Assembly: GCF_021606685.1 (NCBI RefSeq)
Contig: NZ_WKCB01000005.1
Span: forward strand, 83,201-147,200
Source of the DNA: Pseudomonas syringae
GTDB lineage: Bacteria; Pseudomonadota; Gammaproteobacteria; Pseudomonadales; Pseudomonadaceae
DNA length: 64,000 nt
Reading direction: 5' to 3'
Below, in pieces: positions 41,999-50,073 of this stretch. How positions within the stretch are numbered: the stretch's first letter is position 1; each line of letters begins with the position of its first letter. The translations under genes were made by a program, and so were the position numbers. The notes under the pieces were generated by a model that did not search any database, was not told where the DNA came from, and worked only from the letters and a program-made list of their open reading frames with translations.

Positions 41999-42726
41999 TT
42001 AACGCGTCTCCAAAATCTGCAGCACCAAATTGACGGCATGGCTGCCAGGAGTGACGGGGCGTTTCACGTGTTGCCCCAGGTTACCCATGGCCAGGATCGC
42101 CATGTCCGATTCGCAATTCTTTGCAACTTCAGCGCACGCTTCCTGCCGGGCTAATCTGCCTATGAACGCATTCATGGGCGCCTGTGGCAATTCGACTTAT
42201 GGTCAAAGCGTGCGATTCGTGCAACCAATCCGTAGCGGACAGGCTCAAGCTCCGGTTTTCAAGGCGTGCTCGGTCCTGTGTGGTTGGGCTGTTCCAGACG
42301 CTGATGGTGCTTGTACAAACGCCAAACTATTCATTTGCTCGCCACACTCTTGTGAAGTTGTGAAAACCCGTTTTTTCACGCTCTTTTGAAGACGTGAACC
42401 TCAAAAAAGGGCTGCCCCAGCCTGGCACCTGGCCCGGAAAACCTTGCCGACACGCGGCAAAAACGGGCAAACAACTCAAGTGGCCGAGCGCAATGGCAGC
42501 TCTGGCAGATTCGGTAAAGGCGGGTGGTTTGCAAAGAAAACAGCAAGCGCGCCAGCTTCACTCGATCTGTGTGGGCGGCTCTCTGTGGGCGATTCTTGGA
42601 GGTTAATACCGAGGCATTAACGATGCTGCGAGGCCCGATCAGGAGACGTCCTTATAATCGGGGGGAGATTGTAGCGAAGAACGTCAGGGAAATGGGCGTG
42701 TTTTATGACTTTTATTAGGCGTTCGG
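41999..42726. other. Long intergenic region upstream of mqo
   Basis: 728 bases without a confident gene. It holds the mqo upstream region with a possible 58-residue leader frame (42175 to 41999, minus strand) whose TAA stop abuts the mqo ATG, a small inverted repeat around 42360-42379 (gtgaaaa/tttttcac), and a perfect TATAAT at 42653-42658 (plus strand) with no recognisable gene downstream before the convergent small gene at 42727. Frames of about 60 codons here have no good ribosome site or family resemblance. Confidence 0.6.
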
Positions 42727-42960
42727 TCAGGCGGCCAACGCCTGCTGCCGTGGCGACTGCGCGCGGCGTGCGCTTACCCGGGCGTGAGACGGCAGCGGGC
42801 GGTGCATCCAGCTCAGGCGAATCTCCTCGATTTCCACCCAGCCATCACCGGCGGGCGGCTGGCAGCACGCTTTGAAGGCTTGGCAGCGGCCCTGGCTATC
42901 GAGCAGGGCAAACTGGCGAACAGTGGGCTTGCGGGTGAACAACGACCAGAGAAAATGCAT
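42727..42960 (-). CDS. Small uncharacterised protein with strong ribosome binding site
   Basis: 77 residues, starting MHFLWSLFTRKPTVRQFALLDSQGRC. A near-ideal AGGAGG lies seven to nine bases before the ATG, which is the main support. The N-terminus is amphipathic or weakly hydrophobic, there are three cysteines in the middle (CQAFKACC), and the C-terminus is arginine-rich (SHARVSARRAQSPRQQ). No function can be assigned. It is transcribed divergently from the YajG-like lipoprotein gene. Confidence 0.75.
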   Translation of the reverse strand: MHFLWSLFTRKPTVRQFALLDSQGRCQAFKACCQPPAGDGWVEIEEIRLSWMHRPLPSHARVSARRAQSPRQQALAA

Positions 42961-43154
42961 GGCGATCAACCTCCTGAGATTGAGGCCAAGCATGTCAGCC
43001 TGGCATGACGAGCCCATGTAACGGCTGTGACATCTCGGTGACATCGAACCGCGACGCCAGGGATAGGTCACAGGTTGTAACTGTCGCTAGTTCCCGGCCG
43101 TGGCGCCCCGCTATACTGCCGGCCTGTCGGTACCTGATTTCTGGAGAGAAGAGC

Positions 43155-43739
43155 ATGTTGCAACGCCTGTTGTTCGGTTTGATCACTGTGACCAGTTTGA
43201 CCCTGGTTGGCTGCGCCAACAGCCCGCAACAACTCAGCCCTGAACCGAAAATCACCACGCAGTTGGCCCCGGTGGGCCACGGTCAGCCGGTGTCGGTGCG
43301 TGTGGTGGATGGTCGCCCATCGCCAACATTGGGTTCGCGTGGCGGTCTTTACCCTGAAACCGCGCTGGTGTCGGTGAACGCTCAGGACGTGCTGCCCAAG
43401 CTGCAAGCCCAGGCCGAAGCCGCTGTGCGCCTGCTGGGCTTCACCCCGGCCAATTCGCCGGGCGCGCCTCAGTTGACCATTACCCTGGCTGAACTCAAGT
43501 ACCAGTCGCCCAAAGACGGCCTGTATGTGACTGAAGCGTCGATCGGCGCGACGTTCAAGTCCGACGTCAGCGCCGGTACCCGTCGCTACAGCGGCCGTTA
43601 CGGTGCTTCGCTCAACCAGCGCTTCGGCATGTCGCCGAACCAGGAAACCAACACCAAGCTGGTCAGCGACGTCCTGAGTGACGCCTTGACCCGCCTGTTC
43701 AAGGACCCAAGCATCGGTTCGCTGCTCAGTGCGCAATAA
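43155..43739 (+). CDS. YajG-family lipoprotein
   Basis: 194 residues. The type II signal peptide MLQRLLFGLITVTSLTLVGC has lipobox LVGC at residue 20. The rest matches the YajG lipoprotein family (VRVVDGRPSPTLGSRGG, then a beta-rich domain). The function is unknown; it is an outer-membrane lipoprotein by prediction. An inverted repeat terminator follows. Confidence 0.9.
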   Translation: MLQRLLFGLITVTSLTLVGCANSPQQLSPEPKITTQLAPVGHGQPVSVRVVDGRPSPTLGSRGGLYPETALVSVNAQDVLPKLQAQAEAAVRLLGFTPANSPGAPQLTITLAELKYQSPKDGLYVTEASIGATFKSDVSAGTRRYSGRYGASLNQRFGMSPNQETNTKLVSDVLSDALTRLFKDPSIGSLLSAQ

Positions 43740-43756
43740 CAGCTGACAGCGCTTCA

Positions 43757-43794
43757 CAAAAAAACCGGGCTCATCGCTGAGCCCGGTTTTTTTT
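43757..43794. terminator. Terminator between the YajG-like gene and the small gene
   Basis: ccgggctca / tgagcccgg stem with eight A on the left and eight T on the right, between convergent genes. Confidence 0.95.
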
Positions 43795-43805
43795 CGCCTT
43801 GAGTT

Positions 43806-44015
43806 TTATGCCGCGGTGTCGATACAGAAGTCCAGCAGGCTCACCCCGGTCAGCAAATCCGCTTCCGGCGAGTCCGCATGCTGGTGCCCTCCGAGGGCGC
43901 AGTACACCAGCCAGTGGCGGTCCTGGACGTTGAACGCGAGGCTGCCGATCAGCGCCTCTTGCTCATCGCTTGGAGTAATCAAGTACAGCCGATCCTGGTT
44001 GTGTGCGTGCAGCAT
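43806..44015 (-). CDS. Small uncharacterised protein
   Basis: 69 residues, starting MLHAHNQDRLYLITPSDEQEALIGSLAF. GGGAGC lies upstream of the ATG at 44015; a longer frame to 44108 has no good start. The sequence is soluble and acidic, ending LLTGVSLLDFCIDTAA. No function known. It sits convergent with the YajG-like gene. Confidence 0.75.
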   Translation of the reverse strand: MLHAHNQDRLYLITPSDEQEALIGSLAFNVQDRHWLVYCALGGHQHADSPEADLLTGVSLLDFCIDTAA

Positions 44016-44199
44016 GACAAGCTCCCGAACGTTCGAAGGACAGCCAGAGTGGCCTGTTAAGGTGACGTTCAGGTGACGCTGTAAATTACTGGATACATTA
44101 ATCGTCAATGGGGGATGGAGCGTTTCCGGCGCTGGAAACCACTATCGTTCAGAGGTGTGACTGAACCTGTACCCAGACACTGTTTTACTGAGGTTTGTG

Positions 44200-44457
44200 A
44201 TGGCGTTGCCCGCACTATTGATCAATGTTGTGGCTTTACTGGTGGCCTGCCCGGGTGCAGCGCTGCTGTTCATTACCCGCCTGCGCGAGCAGCGCGCGAT
44301 GGCTGAACTGACCGCGCAGAGCGAAGACCGCGCGATCGACCAGCCCATGCTGTTCCTGGACGTGCGCACCGAACGGGCGCATCGCGTGGCGTACCGCATC
44401 GGGTTCGCCTGCCTGGGGTTGGCGCTGCTGACCTCTTGGATCAGCACGCACCTCTAA
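44200..44457 (+). CDS. Small inner-membrane protein with two helices
   Basis: 85 residues. Helices at about residues 3-23 (LPALLINVVALLVACPGAALLFI) and 65-82 (FACLGLALLTSWIS) flank a charged loop. TGAGG precedes the ATG at 44200; a GTG one codon upstream is an alternative. No family recognised. Confidence 0.75.
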   Translation: MALPALLINVVALLVACPGAALLFITRLREQRAMAELTAQSEDRAIDQPMLFLDVRTERAHRVAYRIGFACLGLALLTSWISTHL

Positions 44458-44472
44458 AAACACCGCAGAACC

Positions 44473-44566
44473 AATGTGGGAGCGGGCTTGCTCGCGAATA
44501 CGAAGTGTCAGTCGACTTATTCTTCAACTGACAGACCGCATTCGCGAGCAAGCCCGCTCCCACATT
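44473..44566. repeat. REPIN, GCGGGCTTGCTCGC type
   Basis: Arms 44473-44499 and 44540-44566 are perfect 27-base inverted repeats with core gtgggagcgggcttgctcgc. It lies between convergent genes. Confidence 0.93.
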
Positions 44567-44579
44567 TTCATGTTTGTGT

Positions 44580-45746
44580 TTACAGAGGGATTCCGGCTTT
44601 AACCCGATACTGATTACGCACCGGCGTCGCATATTGCACCACCAGGAATGGCCGGTGCTCGGCCGGGCATTCGTTCAGGCGGCGCTCCCATTCCGCCTTG
44701 GCCTTGGCCAGTTCATCTGCCGGGAACACCTCGGCCGCCGTCGGCACCTGCAATTGCGGGTCGGCGTCGCTCCACTGGGCGTAGGCCAGGTAGTGCACCG
44801 GGAACAAGCGGTAACCGCCGAGAATCTGCCGGTCCATTTCCACTGCCAGCAGCTTGGTGTCTTCAAAACGCTCGGTGATCGGCGGCGCGAAGTTCACGTG
44901 CACCCGGCCTTTGTAACCGGTAATGCCCAGGGCGATACTCACGTCATCTTCGCCCGGCGCCTTGGTGTAGGTGCCGGTGGTGGCGCGGATATACAGCTCG
45001 CGCGCCTTGGCCGAGTCGCACGGGTCATACTCATAGCTGATGGACACCGGCGTCAGGTTCAGGGACTGGATCACCTCGGCAAACGGCTCGTCCTTGCGGC
45101 TGACGTGGAACATCTTGAGGATCGCCGACTCGGTGCGATCATCGCCATCTTTGGCACGGCCTTCGGCCTGGGCGATCCAGATCGACTGGCAATCATTGCG
45201 GATCGAATGGTTGATGTAGGCCGACAGCAGGTTGAACGCCGCCATCTTCTCCTTTCTTCCGGTGATCGAGCGGTGCACGATGAAGCTCTTGTTCAGGCGC
45301 ATCAGGTCGCTGACAAAGGGCTTTTGCAGCAGGTTGTCGCCGATGGCGATACGCGGCGTCGGCAGACCAGCGTGGTACACGGCATAGTTGACGAAGGCCG
45401 GGTCCATCACGATGTCGCGGTGGTTGGCCAAAAACAGGTAGGCGGTGCCGGACTTGAGCTGCTCGACGCCGGTGTAGGTGACGCCGTCGGTCGCGCGGTC
45501 AATGGTGTGGTCGACGTAGTACTCGACTTTGTCCTGCAGCGTAGCCACGGTGGTGACGCCGGCGAACTCACGGCGTAGTTTGCGGGCGATCATCGGCTTG
45601 AGCAGCCAGCCCAGGGCGCCGGCAAAGCGCGGGAAGCGAAAGTGGGTCAGGATGTCCAGAAAGGCCTTGTCACTGAACAGCCGGTCCAGCACTGCCGGGA
45701 CTTCGCTGTCGTTGTAAGGTCGGATGGTATCGAATTCGCCCATCAT
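44580..45746 (-). CDS. Glycerol-phosphate acyltransferase-like protein (PlsC/LPLAT superfamily)
   Basis: 388 residues. It has the acyltransferase domain (about residues 85-250) with a block reading FLANHRDIVMDPAF (H109 to D115) and EGRAKDGDD downstream. Such proteins transfer acyl groups to glycerol-phosphate or lysophospholipids at the inner membrane. The catalytic motif here has five residues between His and Asp rather than the usual four. The N-terminal 85 residues are helical. The substrate is unknown. Confidence 0.8.
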   Translation of the reverse strand: MMGEFDTIRPYNDSEVPAVLDRLFSDKAFLDILTHFRFPRFAGALGWLLKPMIARKLRREFAGVTTVATLQDKVEYYVDHTIDRATDGVTYTGVEQLKSGTAYLFLANHRDIVMDPAFVNYAVYHAGLPTPRIAIGDNLLQKPFVSDLMRLNKSFIVHRSITGRKEKMAAFNLLSAYINHSIRNDCQSIWIAQAEGRAKDGDDRTESAILKMFHVSRKDEPFAEVIQSLNLTPVSISYEYDPCDSAKARELYIRATTGTYTKAPGEDDVSIALGITGYKGRVHVNFAPPITERFEDTKLLAVEMDRQILGGYRLFPVHYLAYAQWSDADPQLQVPTAAEVFPADELAKAKAEWERRLNECPAEHRPFLVVQYATPVRNQYRVKAGIPL

Positions 45747-45876
45747 GCTCTCTTGTTAGAAACGGCTAGGGTAAGTAAAGGAAATACCAGGGTGCGGTCC
45801 GAGTAATGGGCCCGGCCTAAGAATAGCCCTGTAAATAGACCGGCGATTATACGCACAAGTCACCTTGGAGGCTGCG

Positions 45877-46059
45877 ATGCTGGAAACCGAGTCGTACGAT
45901 TGTCCTTATTGTGGTGAACGGGCCGAGGCGGTGCTGGACCTTTCCGGCGGCGATCAGTCCTATATTGAAGACTGCCCGGTATGTTGCCGGCCGATTACGT
46001 TCGACCTGCAAGTGCACGATGGCGAATGGATGCTTACGGTCCGCAGCGAAAATGAATGA
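45877..46059 (+). CDS. CPXCG-motif cysteine-rich protein
   Basis: 60 residues with two CxxC pairs (CPYCGE near residue 9 and CPVC near residue 33), a probable zinc knuckle. TTGGAGG precedes the ATG at 45877. The function is unknown. The next gene begins near its stop codon, so the two are likely coupled. Confidence 0.9.
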   Translation: MLETESYDCPYCGERAEAVLDLSGGDQSYIEDCPVCCRPITFDLQVHDGEWMLTVRSENE

Positions 46060-46070
46060 CAGGTACGCCC

Positions 46071-46331
46071 ATGCAGCGAATCTACGAACCGGAAAACCTG
46101 ATGGAAGGCGAGCTGCTGCAACAGATGCTCGCCAGTGAAGGCATCGAGGCGCATTTGGTGGGGCGTCATCTGCTCGGCGGCACCGGCGAACTGCCGATAT
46201 TCGGCCTGCTGGGGCTGGAGGTCGATAACGACCGGGCGGTTGCCGCCCGTGAGTTGATCACCGCTTATATCGGCGCGCAGCCGGTGCCCGGCGACGAACC
46301 CGACAGCTTCCCCGACGTGTTGGTCTGTTAG
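46071..46331 (+). CDS. DUF2007-family small protein
   Basis: 86 residues with the pattern RIYEPENLMEGELLQQMLASEGIEAHLVG typical of DUF2007 (putative signal-transducing PII-like fold). An ATG five codons upstream overlaps the stop of the zinc-knuckle gene. The two genes form a conserved pair. The function is unknown. Confidence 0.88.
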   Translation: MQRIYEPENLMEGELLQQMLASEGIEAHLVGRHLLGGTGELPIFGLLGLEVDNDRAVAARELITAYIGAQPVPGDEPDSFPDVLVC

Positions 46332-46368
46332 GCTGTCGGTCGGTTTACCCCAAGAGTTGTGTTGCCCC

Positions 46369-46989
46369 ATGTGTGGACGTTATGCCCTGTTTCGCTGGAA
46401 TCCTGCCTTTGCTGCTTTGCCCGGTTTTCCGGCCGACCAGCAACCCCAGTGGAACCTTTCGCCGAATGATTCGGTGTTGATCCAGCGCCTGAGCGAAGGC
46501 CAGCGCACCCTGGCCCGCGCGCGTTGGGGCCTGACGCCGCCCTGGCTGACCGACCTTTCCCGCACCCCGGCCCATGCCCGTGCCGAAACCCTGGCCGAGC
46601 AACCGATGTTCCGCGAAGCGTTTCGCCAGCGCCGCTGCCTGCTGCCCGCCAATGGTTTCTATGAATGGCGCGGCACCCAGCGCAAGCGCCCCTACTGGCT
46701 GACGCCGGGGGAGGGCTCCACCTTGTTTTTTGCCGCGATCTGGGAAGCGTACCCGGTGCAGGAACAGGTGTGGCTGAGCACGGCGGTGGTGACCCAGGCA
46801 GCGCAGAGCCAGCGGCGACCGTTGATTCTGGACGCGGCGGGGCAGGACGCCTGGCTTAACCCTGAGACGCCGTTGCATGTGTTGCAGGGGTTGCTGGCCA
46901 GTGAGCCCGCGGCGCTGCGCGAGCGGGTGTTGGCCAATATGGTCAATGATCCCAAGCTCAATGGGCCGGAGTGCCTGACGCCGGATTGA
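46369..46989 (+). CDS. SRAP-family (YedK/HMCES-like) protein with altered active site
   Basis: 206 residues, starting MCGRYALF, so the initiator-exposed Cys2 that crosslinks to abasic sites is present. The glutamate of NGFYEW (E99) is also kept. Two other catalytic positions differ from E. coli YedK: the Asn of NARVET is His69 here (HARAET), and the His of HDRRPLVL is Ser147 here (SQRRPLIL). SRAP proteins protect abasic sites in single-stranded DNA by forming a thiazolidine crosslink. The altered residues may slow or change crosslink reversal. It stands alone after the DUF2007 gene. Confidence 0.88.
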   Translation: MCGRYALFRWNPAFAALPGFPADQQPQWNLSPNDSVLIQRLSEGQRTLARARWGLTPPWLTDLSRTPAHARAETLAEQPMFREAFRQRRCLLPANGFYEWRGTQRKRPYWLTPGEGSTLFFAAIWEAYPVQEQVWLSTAVVTQAAQSQRRPLILDAAGQDAWLNPETPLHVLQGLLASEPAALRERVLANMVNDPKLNGPECLTPD

Positions 46990-47020
46990 GTCAGTGAGTG
47001 TTGGGTCAGGTTGACTGGCC

Positions 47021-47097
47021 CCTTCGCGAGCAAGCCCGCTCCCACATTTTGAATGCATTCGCAGATCAACGTGTGGGAGCGGGCTTGCTCGCGAAGG
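47021..47097. repeat. REPIN, GCGGGCTTGCTCGC type
   Basis: Perfect 26-base inverted arms at 47021-47046 and 47072-47097, between the SRAP gene and the protease gene. Confidence 0.92.
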
Positions 47098-47255
47098 CGG
47101 CCTCAAAGCCTCTGCAATCTTCAGACCTGAACTGATGAATCAGCAGCGCCTGTGCGTGGGATTTGTCGGAAACTTCGCAGTTAAACGTCTTATGTATCTG
47201 GCGCAGATGCACATGACCGCCTACGATACGCGCCATGTTTTCAGGGAGACGGTTC

Positions 47256-48074
47256 ATGAAGAAATCATTGGCGGTAAGTGGATTGGTTGCAGCGATGTTG
47301 CTGGCAGGTTGCCAGTCGGTCAACACCACCAGCGGCGGCGCCGTCGGGGTGGAGCGCAAGCAGTACATGTTCAGCATGCTGTCGAGCCAGGAAGTCGACC
47401 AGATGTATGCCCAGTCCTACCAGCAGACCCTGGGCGAAGCCAGTGGTAAAGGCCTGGTGGACAAGACCAGCGCCAACGCCAAGCGCGTGCAGGCTATCGC
47501 CAAACGCTTGATCGCCCAGGCCCCTACCTTCCGCCCCGATGCGGCGCAGTGGAAGTGGGAGGTGAACCTGATCAAGAGCGATGAGATGAACGCCAACTGC
47601 GGCCCTGGCGGCAAGATCTTCGTGTACAGCGCGTTGATCGATAACCTCAAGCTTACCGATGACGAACTGGCCGCCGTGATGGGGCATGAAATCGCCCACG
47701 CCCTGCGTGAGCACGGCCGTGAAGCCATGTCCAAGGCTTACGGGATCGAGATGGCGAAGCAGGGGGCGGGTGCGTTGTTCGGCCTCGGCCAAGACAGCCT
47801 CGCGTTGGCGGACACGGTGGCCAACTACGGCATGACCTTGCCCAACAGCCGCAGCAATGAGAACGAAGCCGACCTGATCGGCCTGGAGCTGTCCGCTCGT
47901 GCCGGCTACAACCCGAACGCGGCCATCACGCTGTGGAACAAGATGGCCAAGGCATCGGAAGGCTCGCCGCCGGAATTCATGAGCACTCACCCGGCTTCCG
48001 ACAGCCGGATCGCCTCGTTGCAAGCGGCGATTCCCAAGGTGATGCCGCTTTACCAACAGGCTAAAAAATCCTGA
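47256..48074 (+). CDS. M48-family metalloprotease lipoprotein (LoiP-like)
   Basis: 272 residues. A lipoprotein signal peptide ends LLAGC (Cys about residue 19). The zinc motif HEIAHALREH is at about residue 143 and the third ligand is in NENEADLIG (about residue 205). Such outer-membrane proteases take part in envelope quality control. AGGGAGAC precedes the ATG at 47256 (MKKSLAVSG). Confidence 0.93.
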   Translation: MKKSLAVSGLVAAMLLAGCQSVNTTSGGAVGVERKQYMFSMLSSQEVDQMYAQSYQQTLGEASGKGLVDKTSANAKRVQAIAKRLIAQAPTFRPDAAQWKWEVNLIKSDEMNANCGPGGKIFVYSALIDNLKLTDDELAAVMGHEIAHALREHGREAMSKAYGIEMAKQGAGALFGLGQDSLALADTVANYGMTLPNSRSNENEADLIGLELSARAGYNPNAAITLWNKMAKASEGSPPEFMSTHPASDSRIASLQAAIPKVMPLYQQAKKS

Positions 48075-48088
48075 CCCTTTGAAGATCC

Positions 48089-48183
48089 AAATGTGGGAGC
48101 AGGCTTGCTCGCGAAAGCGCTACATCAGTCACAACATCGTTGACTGACACTCTGCCTTCGCGAGCAAGCCCGCTCCGACATTT
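48089..48183. repeat. REPIN, GCGGGCTTGCTCGC type, slightly degenerate
   Basis: Two arms around 48090-48116 and 48157-48183 with two mismatches, between convergent genes. Confidence 0.87.
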
Positions 48184-48199
48184 GATTGGGTTTACAGGT

Positions 48200-48784
48200 C
48201 TAGATCCAACCGCTGCTCTGCATGGCCTTGTACACCGCCACAATCGCCAGGATGAAAAACGCCGTGGCGGCCAGTCGACGAATCAAGGTCAGCGGCAGCT
48301 TCTCTGCGGCAAAATTGCCCGCCAGCACCACCGGCACGTTGGCAATCAGCATGCCCACGGTCGTCCCGATAATCACCAGCCACAGTTCCGGGTACTGCGC
48401 CGCCAGCATCACCGTGGCGATCTGCGTCTTGTCACCGATTTCGGCGAGGAAGAACGCGATCAGCGTGGTCAGGAATGGCCCGAATTTGCGCGTGGTGCTG
48501 GCTTCGTCATCGTCGAGTTTGTCCGGCACCAGAGTCCACAACGCGGTGGCGCAGAAGCTTGCCGCGAGTATCCAGTGCAGCACTGCATCCGAGAAGAAAC
48601 TGCCGAACCAGGCGCCCACGGCGCCGGCGGCCGCATGGTTGGCCAGGGTCGCGGCAACGATGCCGGCGATGATCGGCCAGGGCTTGCGAAAGCGAGCAGC
48701 GAGAATGAGTGCGAGCAGTTGCGTCTTGTCGCCGATTTCGGCCAAGGCAACGATTGCGGTAGGAACCAGTAGTGAATCCAGCAT
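48200..48784 (-). CDS. TMEM165/GDT1-family manganese exporter
   Basis: 194 residues with six or seven membrane helices and the two family motifs EIGDKTQ (about residues 16 and 114), one in each inverted repeat. GDT1 proteins transport Mn2+ or Ca2+; in bacteria they export Mn2+. The upstream leader carries a yybP-ykoY manganese riboswitch, which supports the manganese role. The start is the ATG at 48784 (MLDSLLVPTAIVALAEIGDK). Confidence 0.93.
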   Translation of the reverse strand: MLDSLLVPTAIVALAEIGDKTQLLALILAARFRKPWPIIAGIVAATLANHAAAGAVGAWFGSFFSDAVLHWILAASFCATALWTLVPDKLDDDEASTTRKFGPFLTTLIAFFLAEIGDKTQIATVMLAAQYPELWLVIIGTTVGMLIANVPVVLAGNFAAEKLPLTLIRRLAATAFFILAIVAVYKAMQSSGWI

Positions 48785-48789
48785 CAGGT

Positions 48790-48990
48790 AAGTTTCCAGG
48801 GGCGGGTCGACACGGCTATGACACGTACAGCCTTCCCGCCCCGGGTAAGGTGTTCGTGTCATAGGTCTTGTCAAACCCCGGTCCGTCTGTGCGGACTCCT
48901 GGGTCGCATACGCCATGGTCTGTTGACCAAGTATGTTGACGTATGCCGGACGAGCATGGCGCTCGTGGGAGACTACTCCCCTAGGACGGA
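48790..48990 (-). promoter_or_regulatory. yybP-ykoY manganese riboswitch and expression platform
   Basis: On the minus strand the leader of the GDT1-type gene starts with GGGGAGTAG (48981-48973) and contains GTCAACATAC, both conserved in yybP-ykoY aptamers. The aptamer ends near 48856. Downstream is a strong GC-rich hairpin (GGGGCGGG / CCCGCCCC, 48842-48835 and 48806-48799). A ten-base segment at the aptamer 3' side (48864-48855, CTATGACACG) is complementary to 48825-48816 in the platform, a plausible switching arm. Confidence 0.82.
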
Positions 48991-49044
48991 GCGGATTCTG
49001 CCTAGGCAAAACCCATTCGGCAAGCCTTCTTTTTCAAACGCCCG

Positions 49045-50043
49045 TCAGCCGCGTTTGGCACGGTAGATGCGAAACCCGTTGCCCTCGGCCTTGATCGCAC
49101 ACACACCCAGATGCTCTTCGATCAGCGGCTGGTACTTGAGGAAGCTGTTGGCAACCAGGCGAAGTTCGCCGCCTTTTGCCAGGTGTTTCGCCGCTTTTCG
49201 CAGCAGGTTCTCGGTGGCGAAATAGTCGGTGTGCACGCCGACATGGAACGGCGGGTTGCTCAAAATCGCGTTCAAGCCCATCGGCGCCGCGTCAATGCCG
49301 TCACCGGTCAGCACATCGGCTTCGAGGCCATTGGCGGCCAGGGTCAGACGGCTGCTGGCGGCGGCGAAGGCGTCCACATCCAGCATCGTCACCGTGTTGT
49401 GCGGGTAGCGACGTTTTACCGCAGCGCCCAGCACACCTGCGCCACAACCAAAGTCCAGCAAGTGGCCGCTCGGCAATTTATCCAAATGCTCCAGCAACAA
49501 CGCGGTGCCGCGGTCCAGTCGGCCATGGCTGAACACACCCGGCAGGCTCACCACTTTGAGCGGCCCCTCGGCCAGCGGTACCTCGAAGACCTGCGCCAGG
49601 CGCTCCAGCTCAACGGCTTGCGGGGCGTTGGCCACGGTCACTTGCCACAATTGGCAATGCCGCGCGTTATCGAGCTTGCGCGGTTTGCCCAAGGGGATCA
49701 TTTGCTTGGCGGCGCTTTCGATACCGCCTTTTTTCTCCCCCACCAGAAACAGCTCGGCACCCGGCAGGCGCGCGGCCACGGCGTTGAGCAGGTAATCGGT
49801 GAGGTCCTTGGACTTGGGCAGGAAGATGACCGCAGCATCGAACCCGCGCTCGGGCACGTGGACGCCGAACTGGCTGCGCTCGGGGAAACGTGCGTCGAGT
49901 GCCGCCTGGTCGCCGGCATGCCAGCACCAGCCGTGGGCGTTGGGCAGGCGACCGAGCAAATCGTCGGCAGGCAACCCTACCAGCAGCACGTTGCCTTGAA
50001 AAAGTTCGGCCTGACGAAGCAGTACTTCACTGCGCGGATCCAT
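49045..50043 (-). CDS. rsmC: 16S rRNA m2G1207 methyltransferase RsmC
   Basis: 332 residues, two duplicated methyltransferase domains; the C-terminal one is active, with SAM motif [10 protein letters not shown] (about residue 197) and catalytic NPPFH (about residue 260). It methylates G1207 of 16S rRNA. The start [17 protein letters not shown] is typical. It lies 30 bases after hprA on the same strand. Confidence 0.95.
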   Translation of the reverse strand: MDPRSEVLLRQAELFQGNVLLVGLPADDLLGRLPNAHGWCWHAGDQAALDARFPERSQFGVHVPERGFDAAVIFLPKSKDLTDYLLNAVAARLPGAELFLVGEKKGGIESAAKQMIPLGKPRKLDNARHCQLWQVTVANAPQAVELERLAQVFEVPLAEGPLKVVSLPGVFSHGRLDRGTALLLEHLDKLPSGHLLDFGCGAGVLGAAVKRRYPHNTVTMLDVDAFAAASSRLTLAANGLEADVLTGDGIDAAPMGLNAILSNPPFHVGVHTDYFATENLLRKAAKHLAKGGELRLVANSFLKYQPLIEEHLGVCAIKAEGNGFRIYRAKRG

Positions 50044-50073
50044 GGTCTGCTCCTTGAAAAGGGGCGCAGTTTA

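Noticed and set aside
42423..42450. A TGGCAC-containing stretch resembling a sigma-54 -24 element
   Set aside because: The expected TTGC -12 element at the right spacing is missing.
42376..42561. A 61-codon minus-strand frame (GTG start) with a CxxC motif upstream of mqo
   Set aside because: It has no convincing ribosome site, no recognisable relatives and lies in a region where other frames of equal size occur by chance.
48200..49009. Extended N-terminus of the GDT1-type protein (frame open to 49009)
   Set aside because: The extension runs through the riboswitch leader; homologues start at MLDSLLVPTAIVALAEIGDK.
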